Position numbers and translations under genes: made by a program. A DNA stretch of 64,000 nucleotides, taken from the NCBI GenBank assembly GCA_900756765.1, contig CAAELE010000018.1, positions 19,171-83,170 of the forward strand, written 5' to 3'. Of this stretch, positions 9,524-16,932 are shown one piece after another; the stretch's first letter is position 1, and every line of letters begins with the position of its first letter. The notes beneath the pieces are model-generated. The model saw only the letters and a program-made list of their open reading frames with translations. It was not told where the DNA came from and made no database searches. Source of the DNA: an uncultured Collinsella sp. (lineage in GTDB: Bacteria; Actinomycetota; Coriobacteriia; Coriobacteriales; Coriobacteriaceae).

Positions 9524-10930
9524 TTGAATCTGAGTAAGCCTAAAATCAACGCGCTTTTGGCACTTGCGCTCTTTACCTTTGTCTTTCTTGCCGCCGAGTT
9601 TCGATTCGACATTAATGTCGGGCTGCTCACCGGTGCCGAGCGTGTTGTGATTGCGCAGGGCTTCATCCTCGGCGCCAGCGTGATCGGCTTTATCGGATAT
9701 GCGCCGCTGCTCGGGCTCGCACAGCGCAAAGGCCACTCGCTGGCAGCCGTCAACGCCGCCGCCGTCCCTATCGTCATCGTGGGCCTGACCCAAATTCAGT
9801 TCCCTACGGCCCCGCTTGTGCTCGAAATTCTGGGCTGCGTGGGGTTCTTTGGACTCGGCCTGTTGGGTGCCGCAGCGCACCACGCCTTTTCGTTGGCATT
9901 CCAGGATGATCCCAAGCTCGCCACTGGCGCAGGAGCGGCCTATGCCGCGGGCATCCTGATACAGTTCGCCATCAACCTGCTCAATTGCGGCGGTATCGCA
10001 GAGCTCATCGTCCTTGGCGCAGCGACTATCGCCATCTCCGCCCTCAGCGTCGTTCCCCAAAAGGCCGCCGAGAGCTCCAACTCCGCCATCAATCCCTTTA
10101 TTGAGCCCTCTCATGCCCTCGCCAAACAGGCATGCTGGAGCATCGCGCTCGTCATGATTCTCGCCTGCTTGTTCTCGACCCTCGACAACGTGGTCACACT
10201 CTCCAACGCCCACGGCACCATTGCCGTGCAAACCTGGCCGCGCCTCTTTTTGGCGGCAAGCGGCCTTGCCGCCGGTCTTATCTTTGACCTTGCCGAGCGC
10301 CGCTACATGGGACTTGTCATGCTCGGCATCGCCGTGCTCTCGACCATTTCCATCCTGGCCGTGGAGGCCGGCGCCGATCCCAACCTGGGCCTTGTCGTCT
10401 TTTATCTGAGTTCGGGCTTTTTTGTCACGTTCTTTACCGCCACCTTTACACAGCTGGCACCGCGCATGCATGCGCCCGCCCTCTGGGCCGGCATGGGACG
10501 CGCCGCCAACAATGTATGCGCATTCACTACATCGGGCATCTCGCTTGCTCTCGTAACCTCGGACAACGTTGCCCTCATTATGATCGGCGCGCTCGTTTTG
10601 CTCGTCGCCGCCTGCGCGGCATTCGTGGCAGCCGGCCTGTTTCGCCTGCCCCAAACCGAGCAGGAGCGCGAGCGCGAGCAACTGGCAAAGGAAGCACTCG
10701 CCGCCCCCACCATCGAAGAGCAACGTCAGGCCTTCATCGCCGACCACGCTCTCACCCCGCGCGAAGTCGACGTGCTCATAGCCGTGACCCAGGATGAACG
10801 CCCGCTCAAGCAGGTCGCCGAGGAACTCGGCATCTCGATGCGCATGGTACAGCGCCACCTGAGCTCTATCTACCAAAAGACCGACACGCAGACGCGCGCC
10901 GGTCTCGCCAAAGCCTTCCCCTCTGCCTAA
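9524..10930 (+). CDS. Membrane-embedded LuxR-type transcriptional regulator
   Basis: 468 residues, starting at TTG 9524 behind AAAGGA. Residues up to about 375 are hydrophobic with roughly twelve membrane segments resembling a transporter fold. After a charged linker, the last 65 residues form a LuxR/GerE helix-turn-helix (LTPREVDVL, a basic helix around AEELGISMRMVQRHLSSIYQK). This membrane-plus-LuxR architecture is expanded in Coriobacteriia. The membrane part probably senses a ligand and passes the signal to the cytoplasmic DNA-binding domain; that is inference. It is divergent from the beta-helix surface gene and shares its intergenic palindrome, which makes it the best candidate regulator of the three upstream surface genes. 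A minus-strand frame of 496 codons across it is a shadow. Confidence 0.85.
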   Translation: MNLSKPKINALLALALFTFVFLAAEFRFDINVGLLTGAERVVIAQGFILGASVIGFIGYAPLLGLAQRKGHSLAAVNAAAVPIVIVGLTQIQFPTAPLVLEILGCVGFFGLGLLGAAAHHAFSLAFQDDPKLATGAGAAYAAGILIQFAINLLNCGGIAELIVLGAATIAISALSVVPQKAAESSNSAINPFIEPSHALAKQACWSIALVMILACLFSTLDNVVTLSNAHGTIAVQTWPRLFLAASGLAAGLIFDLAERRYMGLVMLGIAVLSTISILAVEAGADPNLGLVVFYLSSGFFVTFFTATFTQLAPRMHAPALWAGMGRAANNVCAFTTSGISLALVTSDNVALIMIGALVLLVAACAAFVAAGLFRLPQTEQEREREQLAKEALAAPTIEEQRQAFIADHALTPREVDVLIAVTQDERPLKQVAEELGISMRMVQRHLSSIYQKTDTQTRAGLAKAFPSA

Positions 10931-10936
10931 AACAAA

Positions 10937-10967
10937 AACCACCACAAAGGCCCCCTTTGCGGTGGTT
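10937..10967 (+). terminator. Module A hairpin acting as probable terminator of the LuxR-type gene
   Basis: AACCACCACAAAGG / CCTTTGCGGTGGTT with a three-base loop, seven bases after the stop codon, followed by TTTG. Flanking sequence (CCTAAAACAAAAACC) is the same as around the copy at 12353, showing both came from one repeat. Confidence 0.6.
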
Positions 10968-10998
10968 TGAACGGAGCAGAAGGCCACTCTGCCAGTTT

Positions 10999-11055
10999 GT
11001 CTCAGTCTGTAACAGATAGGCCCCTAAAAGCAGGCTTATTGTTACAGATCGAGAC
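10999..11055. repeat. TCTGTAACA-arm hairpin repeat (module B, copy 3)
   Basis: GTCTCAGTCTGTAACA (10999-11014) and TGTTACAGATCGAGAC (11040-11055) form 16-base arms with one or two mismatches around a 25-base loop. As at 5239-5352 it directly follows a module A hairpin, with the shared left boundary GCCAGTTT. Confidence 0.75.
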
Positions 11056-11095
11056 AGTAAAGGGACACGAAGCGATCCTTCGCAGCAACGACCCT

Positions 11096-12211
11096 CTAGT
11101 AAAGCGATGCGACATATCGGCCAAAGCCTGGCAATGCAAACTCAAAACGTCCTTGTAGAGGCTCTTCAATTACCCCAGCCTCTACCAGACGCTTTTTATA
11201 CGTTGAAATCGAACCGGAACTCTTCTTAAGCCTCGCTGCCAGCTCTTGCCTGGTCGTCGTCCCAACCGGATTCATTGCACGAAGAAATTCAAGGTCCCCT
11301 CGTGAAAGTTCCGCCGCTGTTGAAGCGAAAACTCGCGATTCCAGCTCCTCTTGCGCAAGTTTCGCGCCTCGTTCGACATCCTCAATAGAAACCTCGGAGG
11401 CTTGGCGCGAAGCATTCCATGCCCGATACCCCACCAACTGGAACATAAATGGAAAGCCATCGATCGCCTTGGCAGCGAGGTCAATCGCCTCATCAGAAAT
11501 CGTCTTGCCGCCGTCCTCAATCGTTAGTCGAAACGCTTCTTTTACCTCAGTCGGTGAAATTGATCCCAGCGAATGTTGAGCCGCGCGACGAAGAAACGAT
11601 GTCGATTTCCCCGTCAGCAGCGCCAGCACGCGAAACGGCAGCCCCGCCATAAGCAAAGCTACCTTTTTATTCTCGCTTACAAAGTGCTGGTAGGTAGTAA
11701 CAAGCTCCGTCATTTGCGCAAACGATGCATCCACTTCGTCAACGGCGATAAGCACCCCGGTGTCAGTCGCTTCAAGCTGAGCAAACAAAGCGTTCATCTT
11801 AGTACGCCAGTTAGCGCCCTCAAATTCAACATCGATGTTTTCCCAGCTCATGCTTCCTACGGGGGCAATGCCGACACTGTTCACACGCCTAGAAGCGGGC
11901 TTTTCGATCAGATGGGCGGCTGATTCGTTGAGGCGCTGCAAAATGTCTTCGAGCATCCCCTCCGAGGCCGTCACATTCGCCGTAATCCAGCCCTCTTGCT
12001 GGGCGCGGTACGACAGATATGCCAAAAGCGCCGTTTTACCTGTACCACGCGCACCATAGAAAACCGAGCAAAGATTGGGATCGGAGTCGTCATTTTCAAA
12101 CGCCAGCACCATATCATCGATGATTTGCTCACGGCCGGCCATATACGCCGGTACACGTCCGAACATCGGCGTGAATGGATTTGCCTGCCTGTACGCCGTC
12201 GGTGCCGCCAT
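11096..12211 (-). CDS. AAA-family ATPase with C-terminal winged helix
   Basis: 371 residues, ATG at 12211 behind a strong GGGAGG. Walker A is GARGTGKTA near residue 53 and Walker B is VLIAVDEVDA near residue 155. A lid-like helical region follows, then a C-terminal winged-helix or MarR-like segment (TTRQELAARLKKSSGSISTYKKRL) that probably binds DNA. The layout resembles ORC/Cdc6-like or archaeal-type AAA ATPases found as solitary genes in bacteria. The cellular role is unknown. Five evenly spaced CTCAA repeats lie upstream, and the protein may bind them itself; this is inference. It converges with the LuxR-type gene. Confidence 0.75.
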   Translation of the reverse strand: MAAPTAYRQANPFTPMFGRVPAYMAGREQIIDDMVLAFENDDSDPNLCSVFYGARGTGKTALLAYLSYRAQQEGWITANVTASEGMLEDILQRLNESAAHLIEKPASRRVNSVGIAPVGSMSWENIDVEFEGANWRTKMNALFAQLEATDTGVLIAVDEVDASFAQMTELVTTYQHFVSENKKVALLMAGLPFRVLALLTGKSTSFLRRAAQHSLGSISPTEVKEAFRLTIEDGGKTISDEAIDLAAKAIDGFPFMFQLVGYRAWNASRQASEVSIEDVERGAKLAQEELESRVFASTAAELSRGDLEFLRAMNPVGTTTRQELAARLKKSSGSISTYKKRLVEAGVIEEPLQGRFEFALPGFGRYVASLY

Positions 12212-12266
12212 AAAGCCTCCCTTTAACTCATATAACTTAATTATGCCCCTACTATCTATAATTTAT

Positions 12267-12309
12267 TTGAGTATCTTTGAGCTTTTTGAGCATCCTTGAG
12301 TTCTTTGAG
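12267..12309 (-). promoter_or_regulatory. Five CTCAA iterons upstream of the AAA ATPase gene
   Basis: On the plus strand TTGAG occurs at 12267, 12277, 12286, 12296 and 12305, giving steps of 10, 9, 10 and 9 bases. They sit 56-98 bases upstream of the ATPase start, just behind an A+T-rich stretch (AATTATAGATAG on the minus strand) that could hold the -10 element. This looks like a cooperative operator. Confidence 0.55.
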
Positions 12310-12352
12310 CGATCGGCCCCGGCAGAACCAGTTGACTTTCTCTACCTAAAAC

Positions 12353-12396
12353 AAAAACCACCACAAAGATGCACTGTCCCCTTTGTGGTGGTTTTT
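12353..12396 (-). terminator. Module A hairpin terminator
   Basis: Perfect 16-base arms AAAAACCACCACAAAG (12353-12368) and CTTTGTGGTGGTTTTT (12381-12396). The A-run gives a U-run on the minus strand, seven bases after the stop of the cytidylate-kinase-like gene. It is a repeat copy that also works as an intrinsic terminator. Confidence 0.75.
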
Positions 12397-12402
12397 GATC
12401 GG

Positions 12403-13026
12403 TTAGCCTTCGAGCTGGGCCACTTTGTAGCGGTAGGCGGCGGCGATGACGTCTTTACAGCCCTCGCGGCCCAGCTTAGCACGGTTGACGACGATGTCTT
12501 TACCGCTCGTCATCTTCCACTTTCCGGCGCTGTAGCGCTTATAGAACGCCTCGCGCGCCTTCTGCTGCTGCTTGACCAGCTTGGCGCCCTTCTTTTTGTT
12601 AAGGCCACGCTTCTTGCGCACAATCTCGACGCGGTCCTCAAAGGGAGCGGTCACCAATACGGCAATGTGATTGGGGTTGTTACGCAACAGGTAATCGGAC
12701 AGGCGGCCTTCGATAATGCAGCTCTCGGTCTCGCCCAGATCCAAAATCACCTGGCTCATCTTTTGGAACAACTTGTCCGAGTACGAACGCGCGTCATAGC
12801 GGTCAGGCAGAAACGCCATGTTCTCCACGGCCAGACGTTCGTCGTAGGCGGCCATCTTATCGAGCGACTCGCCCGTGCGCAGCGATGCGCGCACCAGCAG
12901 CTCGTTATCGTACAGCGGAATCCCCAGCTCATTGGCGAGGATACGGCCAATCTCGTGGCCCTCGGCACCAAAGTCGCGCGCGATGGTAATGACCACAGGA
13001 CTCTTCTTGTTCTCCAGATCGCTCAT
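12403..13026 (-). CDS. Cytidylate-kinase-like family protein
   Basis: 207 residues from ATG 13026 (MSDLENKK), behind AAAGGA. The open frame extends to 13107, but that part is a repeat-bearing leader with no ribosome binding site. The N-terminus (VVITIARDFGAEGHEIGRILANELG) matches the family annotated as cytidylate kinase-like, in which the P-loop is altered, here DFGAEGHEI in place of the canonical GPxGxGKS/T. A Lys/Arg-rich segment (EIVRKKRGLNKKKGAKLVKQQQKAREAFYKRY) resembles a lid region. True CMP kinase activity is doubtful. It seems to be transcribed alone, with a terminator hairpin seven bases after the stop. Confidence 0.75.
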   Translation of the reverse strand: MSDLENKKSPVVITIARDFGAEGHEIGRILANELGIPLYDNELLVRASLRTGESLDKMAAYDERLAVENMAFLPDRYDARSYSDKLFQKMSQVILDLGETESCIIEGRLSDYLLRNNPNHIAVLVTAPFEDRVEIVRKKRGLNKKKGAKLVKQQQKAREAFYKRYSAGKWKMTSGKDIVVNRAKLGREGCKDVIAAAYRYKVAQLEG

Positions 13027-13043
13027 CGCGATTCCTTTCTCTG

Positions 13044-13072
13044 TGTGACAAAGAGACAGTCCCTTTGTCACA
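13044..13072. repeat. TGTGACAAAG hairpin in the leader of the kinase-like gene
   Basis: Perfect 10-base arms TGTGACAAAG and CTTTGTCACA around AGACAGTCC, 18 bases upstream of the start codon. It belongs to the CAAAG..GACAG repeat family, with arms changed on both sides so pairing is kept. Confidence 0.6.
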
Positions 13073-13094
13073 TTCATTTTGCCCCTGCCTTCGA

Positions 13095-13199
13095 CCTGGT
13101 TTCCCAAGTGCGGCAGATTGCCCCGAAAGAGGAGCGCCGCGTACTAAATGTACGCAAGCGACGATTGAGGGGCAAGGTGCCGTGCTTGGGAAAGCCAGG
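13095..13199. repeat. Large structured element, copy 1, at the operon 3' end
   Basis: Outer arms CCTGGTTTCCCAAG (13095-13108) and CTTGGGAAAGCCAGG (13185-13199) close a second layer (GCGGCA..TGCC) and a conserved 44-base core (13125-13168) containing the hairpin GCGTAC-TAAAT-GTACGC. The core recurs at 56636-56678. It starts one base after the stop codon of the permease gene. Confidence 0.75.
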
Positions 13200-13838
13200 C
13201 TATGCGGCTACGATGCGGCGTTGGTAAGCTCGAACCAGCAGCGAGATACCAAAGTTGAGCACAAAGTACATCGCAAACACCAGGCCGTAGAGCATAAGCA
13301 CCTGCGACAGGTCGATCGCGTGGGCCATCACGACGTTTGCCGTGTACATGAGCTCGGCCACGTTAATGCCCGAAAGATACGAGCTGTCCTTGATGACAGT
13401 CGTGCACTGGCTAAACAGCGCCGGAATGATCGTCTTAAACGTCTGCGGCAGAATGATGTAGCGCATGGTGGCAAAGAAGCCGAAGCCCTGGCTCTGTGCT
13501 GCCTCAAACTGGCCGCGCGGAATCGAGTTAAGGCCGCCGCGCACAATCTCGGCCATAACAGCGCTGGTAAACAGCGTAAAGGCGATGGTCGAAATCACAA
13601 TGTCCAAACCCTGCACCGTAAAGTAGATAAACAGGATCCACAGCAGGTTCGGCGTGCAACGGAACAGCTCGATATAGGCGCTCACCAAAATACGGAACGG
13701 GCGGGGCGCATAGCTCTTAACGAGCGCCAGCACCGTGCCAAAGATGAGCGAGAAAAAGATCGACAGCGCCGAGATCTCGATTGTCTTAATAAAGCCGCCC
13801 CAAATGTAGAGCAGGTTGGTCGCGTTGAAGATTTCCAT
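13200..13838 (-). CDS. Polar amino-acid ABC transporter permease (second subunit)
   Basis: 212 residues, ATG at 13838 with GAGGAGG upstream, three bases after the stop of the preceding permease. It is a HisM/GlnP-type permease with about five membrane helices and the EAA-type cytoplasmic loop (GQFEAAQSQGFGFFATMRYIILPQ). It pairs with the other permease to import a polar amino acid in cooperation with the ATPase and binding protein encoded upstream. It is last in the operon and is followed by the large structured element. Confidence 0.9.
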   Translation of the reverse strand: MEIFNATNLLYIWGGFIKTIEISALSIFFSLIFGTVLALVKSYAPRPFRILVSAYIELFRCTPNLLWILFIYFTVQGLDIVISTIAFTLFTSAVMAEIVRGGLNSIPRGQFEAAQSQGFGFFATMRYIILPQTFKTIIPALFSQCTTVIKDSSYLSGINVAELMYTANVVMAHAIDLSQVLMLYGLVFAMYFVLNFGISLLVRAYQRRIVAA

Positions 13839-13841
13839 GCG

Positions 13842-14588
13842 CTAGGCCTCCTCTACGTTGTCGAGCCCCAGCTCGGCGAGGCTCACGCCGCGCGGACGCT
13901 CCTTGGAGCGGCGCTCGAGCCACTGCACCAGCATGGCGAGCGGAAAGCAGATGATGAAGTACATAAGGCAGCAGACGATGTATCCCTGCAGGTAACCGTA
14001 CAGACTCACAAAGTTGTCGGAACGGTACATAAGGTCGCCGCCGGCCACAAGCGCCAGCACCGACGTGTTCTTGACCAGGTTGAGCGCCTGGTTACACAGC
14101 GGGGGCAGAATGATCTTGAACGTCTGGGGCAGCACGATGTACCAGTACGCCTGCGCAAGGGTGAAGCCCTGGCTCTGGGCCGCCTCCATCTGACCGCGCG
14201 GAACCGCCTCGATACCGGTGCGGATGACCTCCGAAATGTAGGCCGCGTGATACAGACCCACGCCCAAGAAGCCCAGCACGAACGGCGCGATGCGCACCGG
14301 CTGGTCGGCACCGGTTATGGCCTGTAAAAACTGCGGACCGGCCATGTACATAAAGAGCACCTGTACGGGCAACGGGGTGTTCTGGTAAAACTCCACGTAT
14401 ACGCGGCTTATGGCGCGCAGCACGCGCGAACGAGTGGTAGAGAACACGCCCAGCAGCGTGCCCAGCACCAGCGACAGCAGCAGACCGGCAACGACCACCT
14501 GCAGCGTCACGCCAAAGCCCTCCCAGAAGGGCCCCATGTTTTGAAATGTCGTCGACCAACGGTCGGCGTCAAATAATCCTTCGAGCAT
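13842..14588 (-). CDS. Polar amino-acid ABC transporter permease (first subunit)
   Basis: 248 residues, starting at ATG 14588 (MLEGLFDADR) behind GGAAGG. The longer frame to 14621 would overlap the binding-protein gene and has no ribosome binding site. It is a HisM/GlnP-family membrane protein with the EAA loop GQMEAAQSQGFTLAQAYWYIVLPQ, needed for contact with the ATPase. It lies 25 bases after the binding-protein gene and three bases before the second permease. The C-terminal LERRSKERPRG is basic and cytoplasmic. Confidence 0.9.
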   Translation of the reverse strand: MLEGLFDADRWSTTFQNMGPFWEGFGVTLQVVVAGLLLSLVLGTLLGVFSTTRSRVLRAISRVYVEFYQNTPLPVQVLFMYMAGPQFLQAITGADQPVRIAPFVLGFLGVGLYHAAYISEVIRTGIEAVPRGQMEAAQSQGFTLAQAYWYIVLPQTFKIILPPLCNQALNLVKNTSVLALVAGGDLMYRSDNFVSLYGYLQGYIVCCLMYFIICFPLAMLVQWLERRSKERPRGVSLAELGLDNVEEA

Positions 14589-14613
14589 TTGATTCCTTCC
14601 TTGGACGATGCGC

Positions 14614-15492
14614 CTATACAAGACCCCAGGTCTTGACCTCTTGGTCGAGCCAGCCGTCGGCCAGGCGATCGCAAATCACCTGATCGACCACGGCCGAAAG
14701 GTCGCAGCCCTTCTTGGTCGCCACGCCGTAGCCCTGCTCGCCAAACTTGACCTCGGGCTGTAGCAGCTCAACGGTCTCGTTCATGTAACCGGCCAGCGTG
14801 GAGCGGTCCATGGCAAAGACGTCGATATTGCCGGCGTCGAGCGAACTCTTGATGATGGGGTAGCCGCTAAAGGCCCTAAACTCGGGCTTGCAGCTAAAGC
14901 CGTTGTCCTTGATCATCTGCTCGATCAGGCCCTGCGTGGTGGCACCTTGGCTCACGCCAATGACCTTGCCGTCCAAGTCCTCAATCGAGGTAAAGCCCGA
15001 ACGCTTCTTGACCATGAGTCCCACGTAGTCGGTGCGGTACGGCGTCGAGAAATCCCAGCTCTTCTTGCGCTCGTCGGTGATGGTGTAGGTCGCCGCGACC
15101 ACGTCGAGCTGGCCGTTATCGATCAGCGGGCCGCGCGTCTTGGGCGTTACGTCGGTAAACTCGACAAGCTCCTGGGCACGGGCCTCCTTGTAGCTCACGC
15201 CAAAGACGGCAGCGGCGATCTGGTAGCACAAATCGACTTCCATGCCCTCAAAGCGGCCCTTGGCGGTGTCGTAATAGCCATAGCCGGGAACGTCCTTCTT
15301 AACGCCGGCATTCAGATAGCCACGCGACTTGATGGCCGCAAGCTTGGACCCCTTGTCGGAGCCCTCGCCGCTGGTGGAGTTGCCGCAACCGGTAAGCGCG
15401 GTCCCCGTCAACGCGAGCATGCCAGCGCCCGCCAGCTGCAAAAAGTGACGGCGCGACACGGCCGCCCTCGTCATATCCGTCATGTCCATCAC
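14614..15492 (-). CDS. Amino-acid ABC transporter substrate-binding lipoprotein with Tat-like signal
   Basis: About 292 residues, family 3 solute-binding protein. GTG at 15492 and ATGs at 15489, 15483 and 15474 are all possible starts; it is probably translationally coupled to the ATPase gene five bases upstream. The N-terminus has a twin-arginine motif (SRRHFLQ), a hydrophobic stretch and the lipobox LTGC, implying Tat export and lipid anchoring. The ligand domain (LNAGVKKDVPGYGYYD...GFEGMEVDL) matches glutamate/aspartate/glutamine-type binders; the exact ligand cannot be read from sequence. Confidence 0.88.
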   Translation of the reverse strand: MMDMTDMTRAAVSRRHFLQLAGAGMLALTGTALTGCGNSTSGEGSDKGSKLAAIKSRGYLNAGVKKDVPGYGYYDTAKGRFEGMEVDLCYQIAAAVFGVSYKEARAQELVEFTDVTPKTRGPLIDNGQLDVVAATYTITDERKKSWDFSTPYRTDYVGLMVKKRSGFTSIEDLDGKVIGVSQGATTQGLIEQMIKDNGFSCKPEFRAFSGYPIIKSSLDAGNIDVFAMDRSTLAGYMNETVELLQPEVKFGEQGYGVATKKGCDLSAVVDQVICDRLADGWLDQEVKTWGLV

Positions 15493-15497
15493 CGCGC

Positions 15498-16229
15498 CTA
15501 GTGCAGAATCTTGGACAGGAACTCGCGGCAGCGCGGGTTCTCGGGGTTATCGAAGAAGTGCTCGGGCGTGCCCTCCTCCAGGATGCGGCCGTCCTCCATA
15601 AAGATGACGCGGTCGGCCACCTGGCGCGCAAAGCCCATCTCGTGCGTCACGCAGATCATGGTGATGTCCTCCTGCGCGAGCTCAATCATAACGTCCAGAA
15701 CTTCCTGCACCATCTCGGGGTCGAGCGCCGAGGTCGGCTCGTCAAACAGGATGATTGGCTGCTTGGTGCACAGGGCACGGGCGATGGCGATGCGCTGCTG
15801 CTGACCACCCGAGAGATTCTGCGGATACTCACCGGCCTTATGTGCCATGCCGACACGCTTGAGCGCGGCGATGGCGATCTCGGTCGCCTCCTCCTTGCTC
15901 TTCTTTTGTAGTTTGATGGGCGCAAGCGTCAGGTTGCCCAGCACCGTCATGTTGGGATACAGGTTGAACTGCTGAAACACCATGGAGCTATACTTGCGAG
16001 CCATCTCCAGGTGGTTCTTTTTGGTGAGCGGCGTACCGTCGATGATGACCTCGCCCGACGTGGGCTCCTCCAGATAATCGACACAGCGGATGAGCGTCGA
16101 CTTACCCGAACCAGAAGGCCCGATCATTACGAGCTTCTCGCCGCGCTTGACGGTGAGGTTGATATCTTTGAGCACATGCAGGTCGCCAAAGTACTTGTTG
16201 AGATGCTTGATCTCGATCATGTCTGCCAT
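15498..16229 (-). CDS. Polar amino-acid ABC transporter ATP-binding protein
   Basis: 243 residues, ATG at 16229 behind GGAAGGG. All ABC motifs are intact: Walker A GPSGSGKST, signature LSGGQQQR, Walker B IILFDEPTSALD and the switch histidine in CVTHEMGFA. It is closest in type to GlnQ/GltL. It heads a four-gene operon (ATPase, binding protein, two permeases) that reads toward lower coordinates with gaps of 5, 25 and 3 bases. Confidence 0.92.
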   Translation of the reverse strand: MADMIEIKHLNKYFGDLHVLKDINLTVKRGEKLVMIGPSGSGKSTLIRCVDYLEEPTSGEVIIDGTPLTKKNHLEMARKYSSMVFQQFNLYPNMTVLGNLTLAPIKLQKKSKEEATEIAIAALKRVGMAHKAGEYPQNLSGGQQQRIAIARALCTKQPIILFDEPTSALDPEMVQEVLDVMIELAQEDITMICVTHEMGFARQVADRVIFMEDGRILEEGTPEHFFDNPENPRCREFLSKILH

Positions 16230-16379
16230 GGATGTCCCTTCCCTGCGTTTACACGAGTTGAACTATTGTACGGAAAGAACCACGTTTCCGCAGCCCACAC
16301 TACATCCCCGTAAAGAACCCGCAACCTTCCGCCCACCCATTTAAGTCTGTCCCCAATGAGTGCTCAGCCCAGCAAAAAA

Positions 16380-16406
16380 GGGGCGCGACCGCAATGGTCA
16401 CGCCCC
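16380..16406 (-). terminator. Intrinsic terminator after the YqeY gene
   Basis: GGGGCGCGACC / GGTCACGCCCC hairpin with GCAAT loop. Six A residues at 16374-16379 give a U-run on the minus strand. Confidence 0.8.
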
Positions 16407-16434
16407 TCAGCATCGGCTATGTGTCGGCCGGCGC

Positions 16435-16878
16435 TTACGCCAATTTTGCACCGACGATCTTTGCCGCGGCCGGCTTATCGAAGTTGCCGCCGGTGGCCTT
16501 GCCCAGAGCGCCCATGACCTGGCCCATCTGCTTCTTAGAGGTCGCGCCCAGCTCGGCGATGACCTGCTCGATCAGGGCCTCGAGCTCCTCGCCCGAAACC
16601 TGCGCGGGCAGCAGGCTCTCCAGAATCTTGACCTGCTCGGTCAGGTTGTCGGTACGCTCCTGGTCGGTACCGGCCTTAATGGACATCTCCAGCGTCTCGC
16701 TCGTCTGCTTAATCAGACGCTTGATCATGCTGTTGACGTCTTCCTCGGTCACATCACGACGCTCGTTGACCTCGATGTTCTTCACCTCGGCCTTAGCCTG
16801 GCGAATGATAGACAGGCGAACCTTGTCCTTGGCCTTCATGGCCGCAATCATTTCCTTCTGCAGCTCTTCGTTGGTCAT
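16435..16878 (-). CDS. GatB/YqeY domain protein
   Basis: 147 residues from ATG 16878 (MTNEELQ) behind AGGAGG. The frame extends to 16914 without a better start. The whole protein is a YqeY domain: helical N-terminal part (MIAAMKAKDKVRLSIIRQAKAEVKN) and a C-terminal Glu-rich part (VIAELGATSKKQMGQVMGALGKATGGNFD), as in the tail of GatB. In the family it is thought to help amidotransferase-linked aminoacylation, but its own role is unsettled. An intrinsic terminator follows. Confidence 0.9.
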   Translation of the reverse strand: MTNEELQKEMIAAMKAKDKVRLSIIRQAKAEVKNIEVNERRDVTEEDVNSMIKRLIKQTSETLEMSIKAGTDQERTDNLTEQVKILESLLPAQVSGEELEALIEQVIAELGATSKKQMGQVMGALGKATGGNFDKPAAAKIVGAKLA

Positions 16879-16932
16879 CTGCAAATCCTCCTCAATAGCG
16901 TGGGCGGCACTCACGCGGGCACCGCCCCATGA

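Noticed and set aside
9497..10987. Minus-strand open frame of 496 codons
   Set aside because: Antisense to the LuxR-type regulator, whose helix-turn-helix is clear. The shadow is Gly/Arg/Asp-rich and spans the terminator hairpin.
12403..13026. Assignment as a true cytidylate kinase (cmk)
   Set aside because: The canonical P-loop is replaced and the sequence fits the cytidylate-kinase-like family of unknown activity better.
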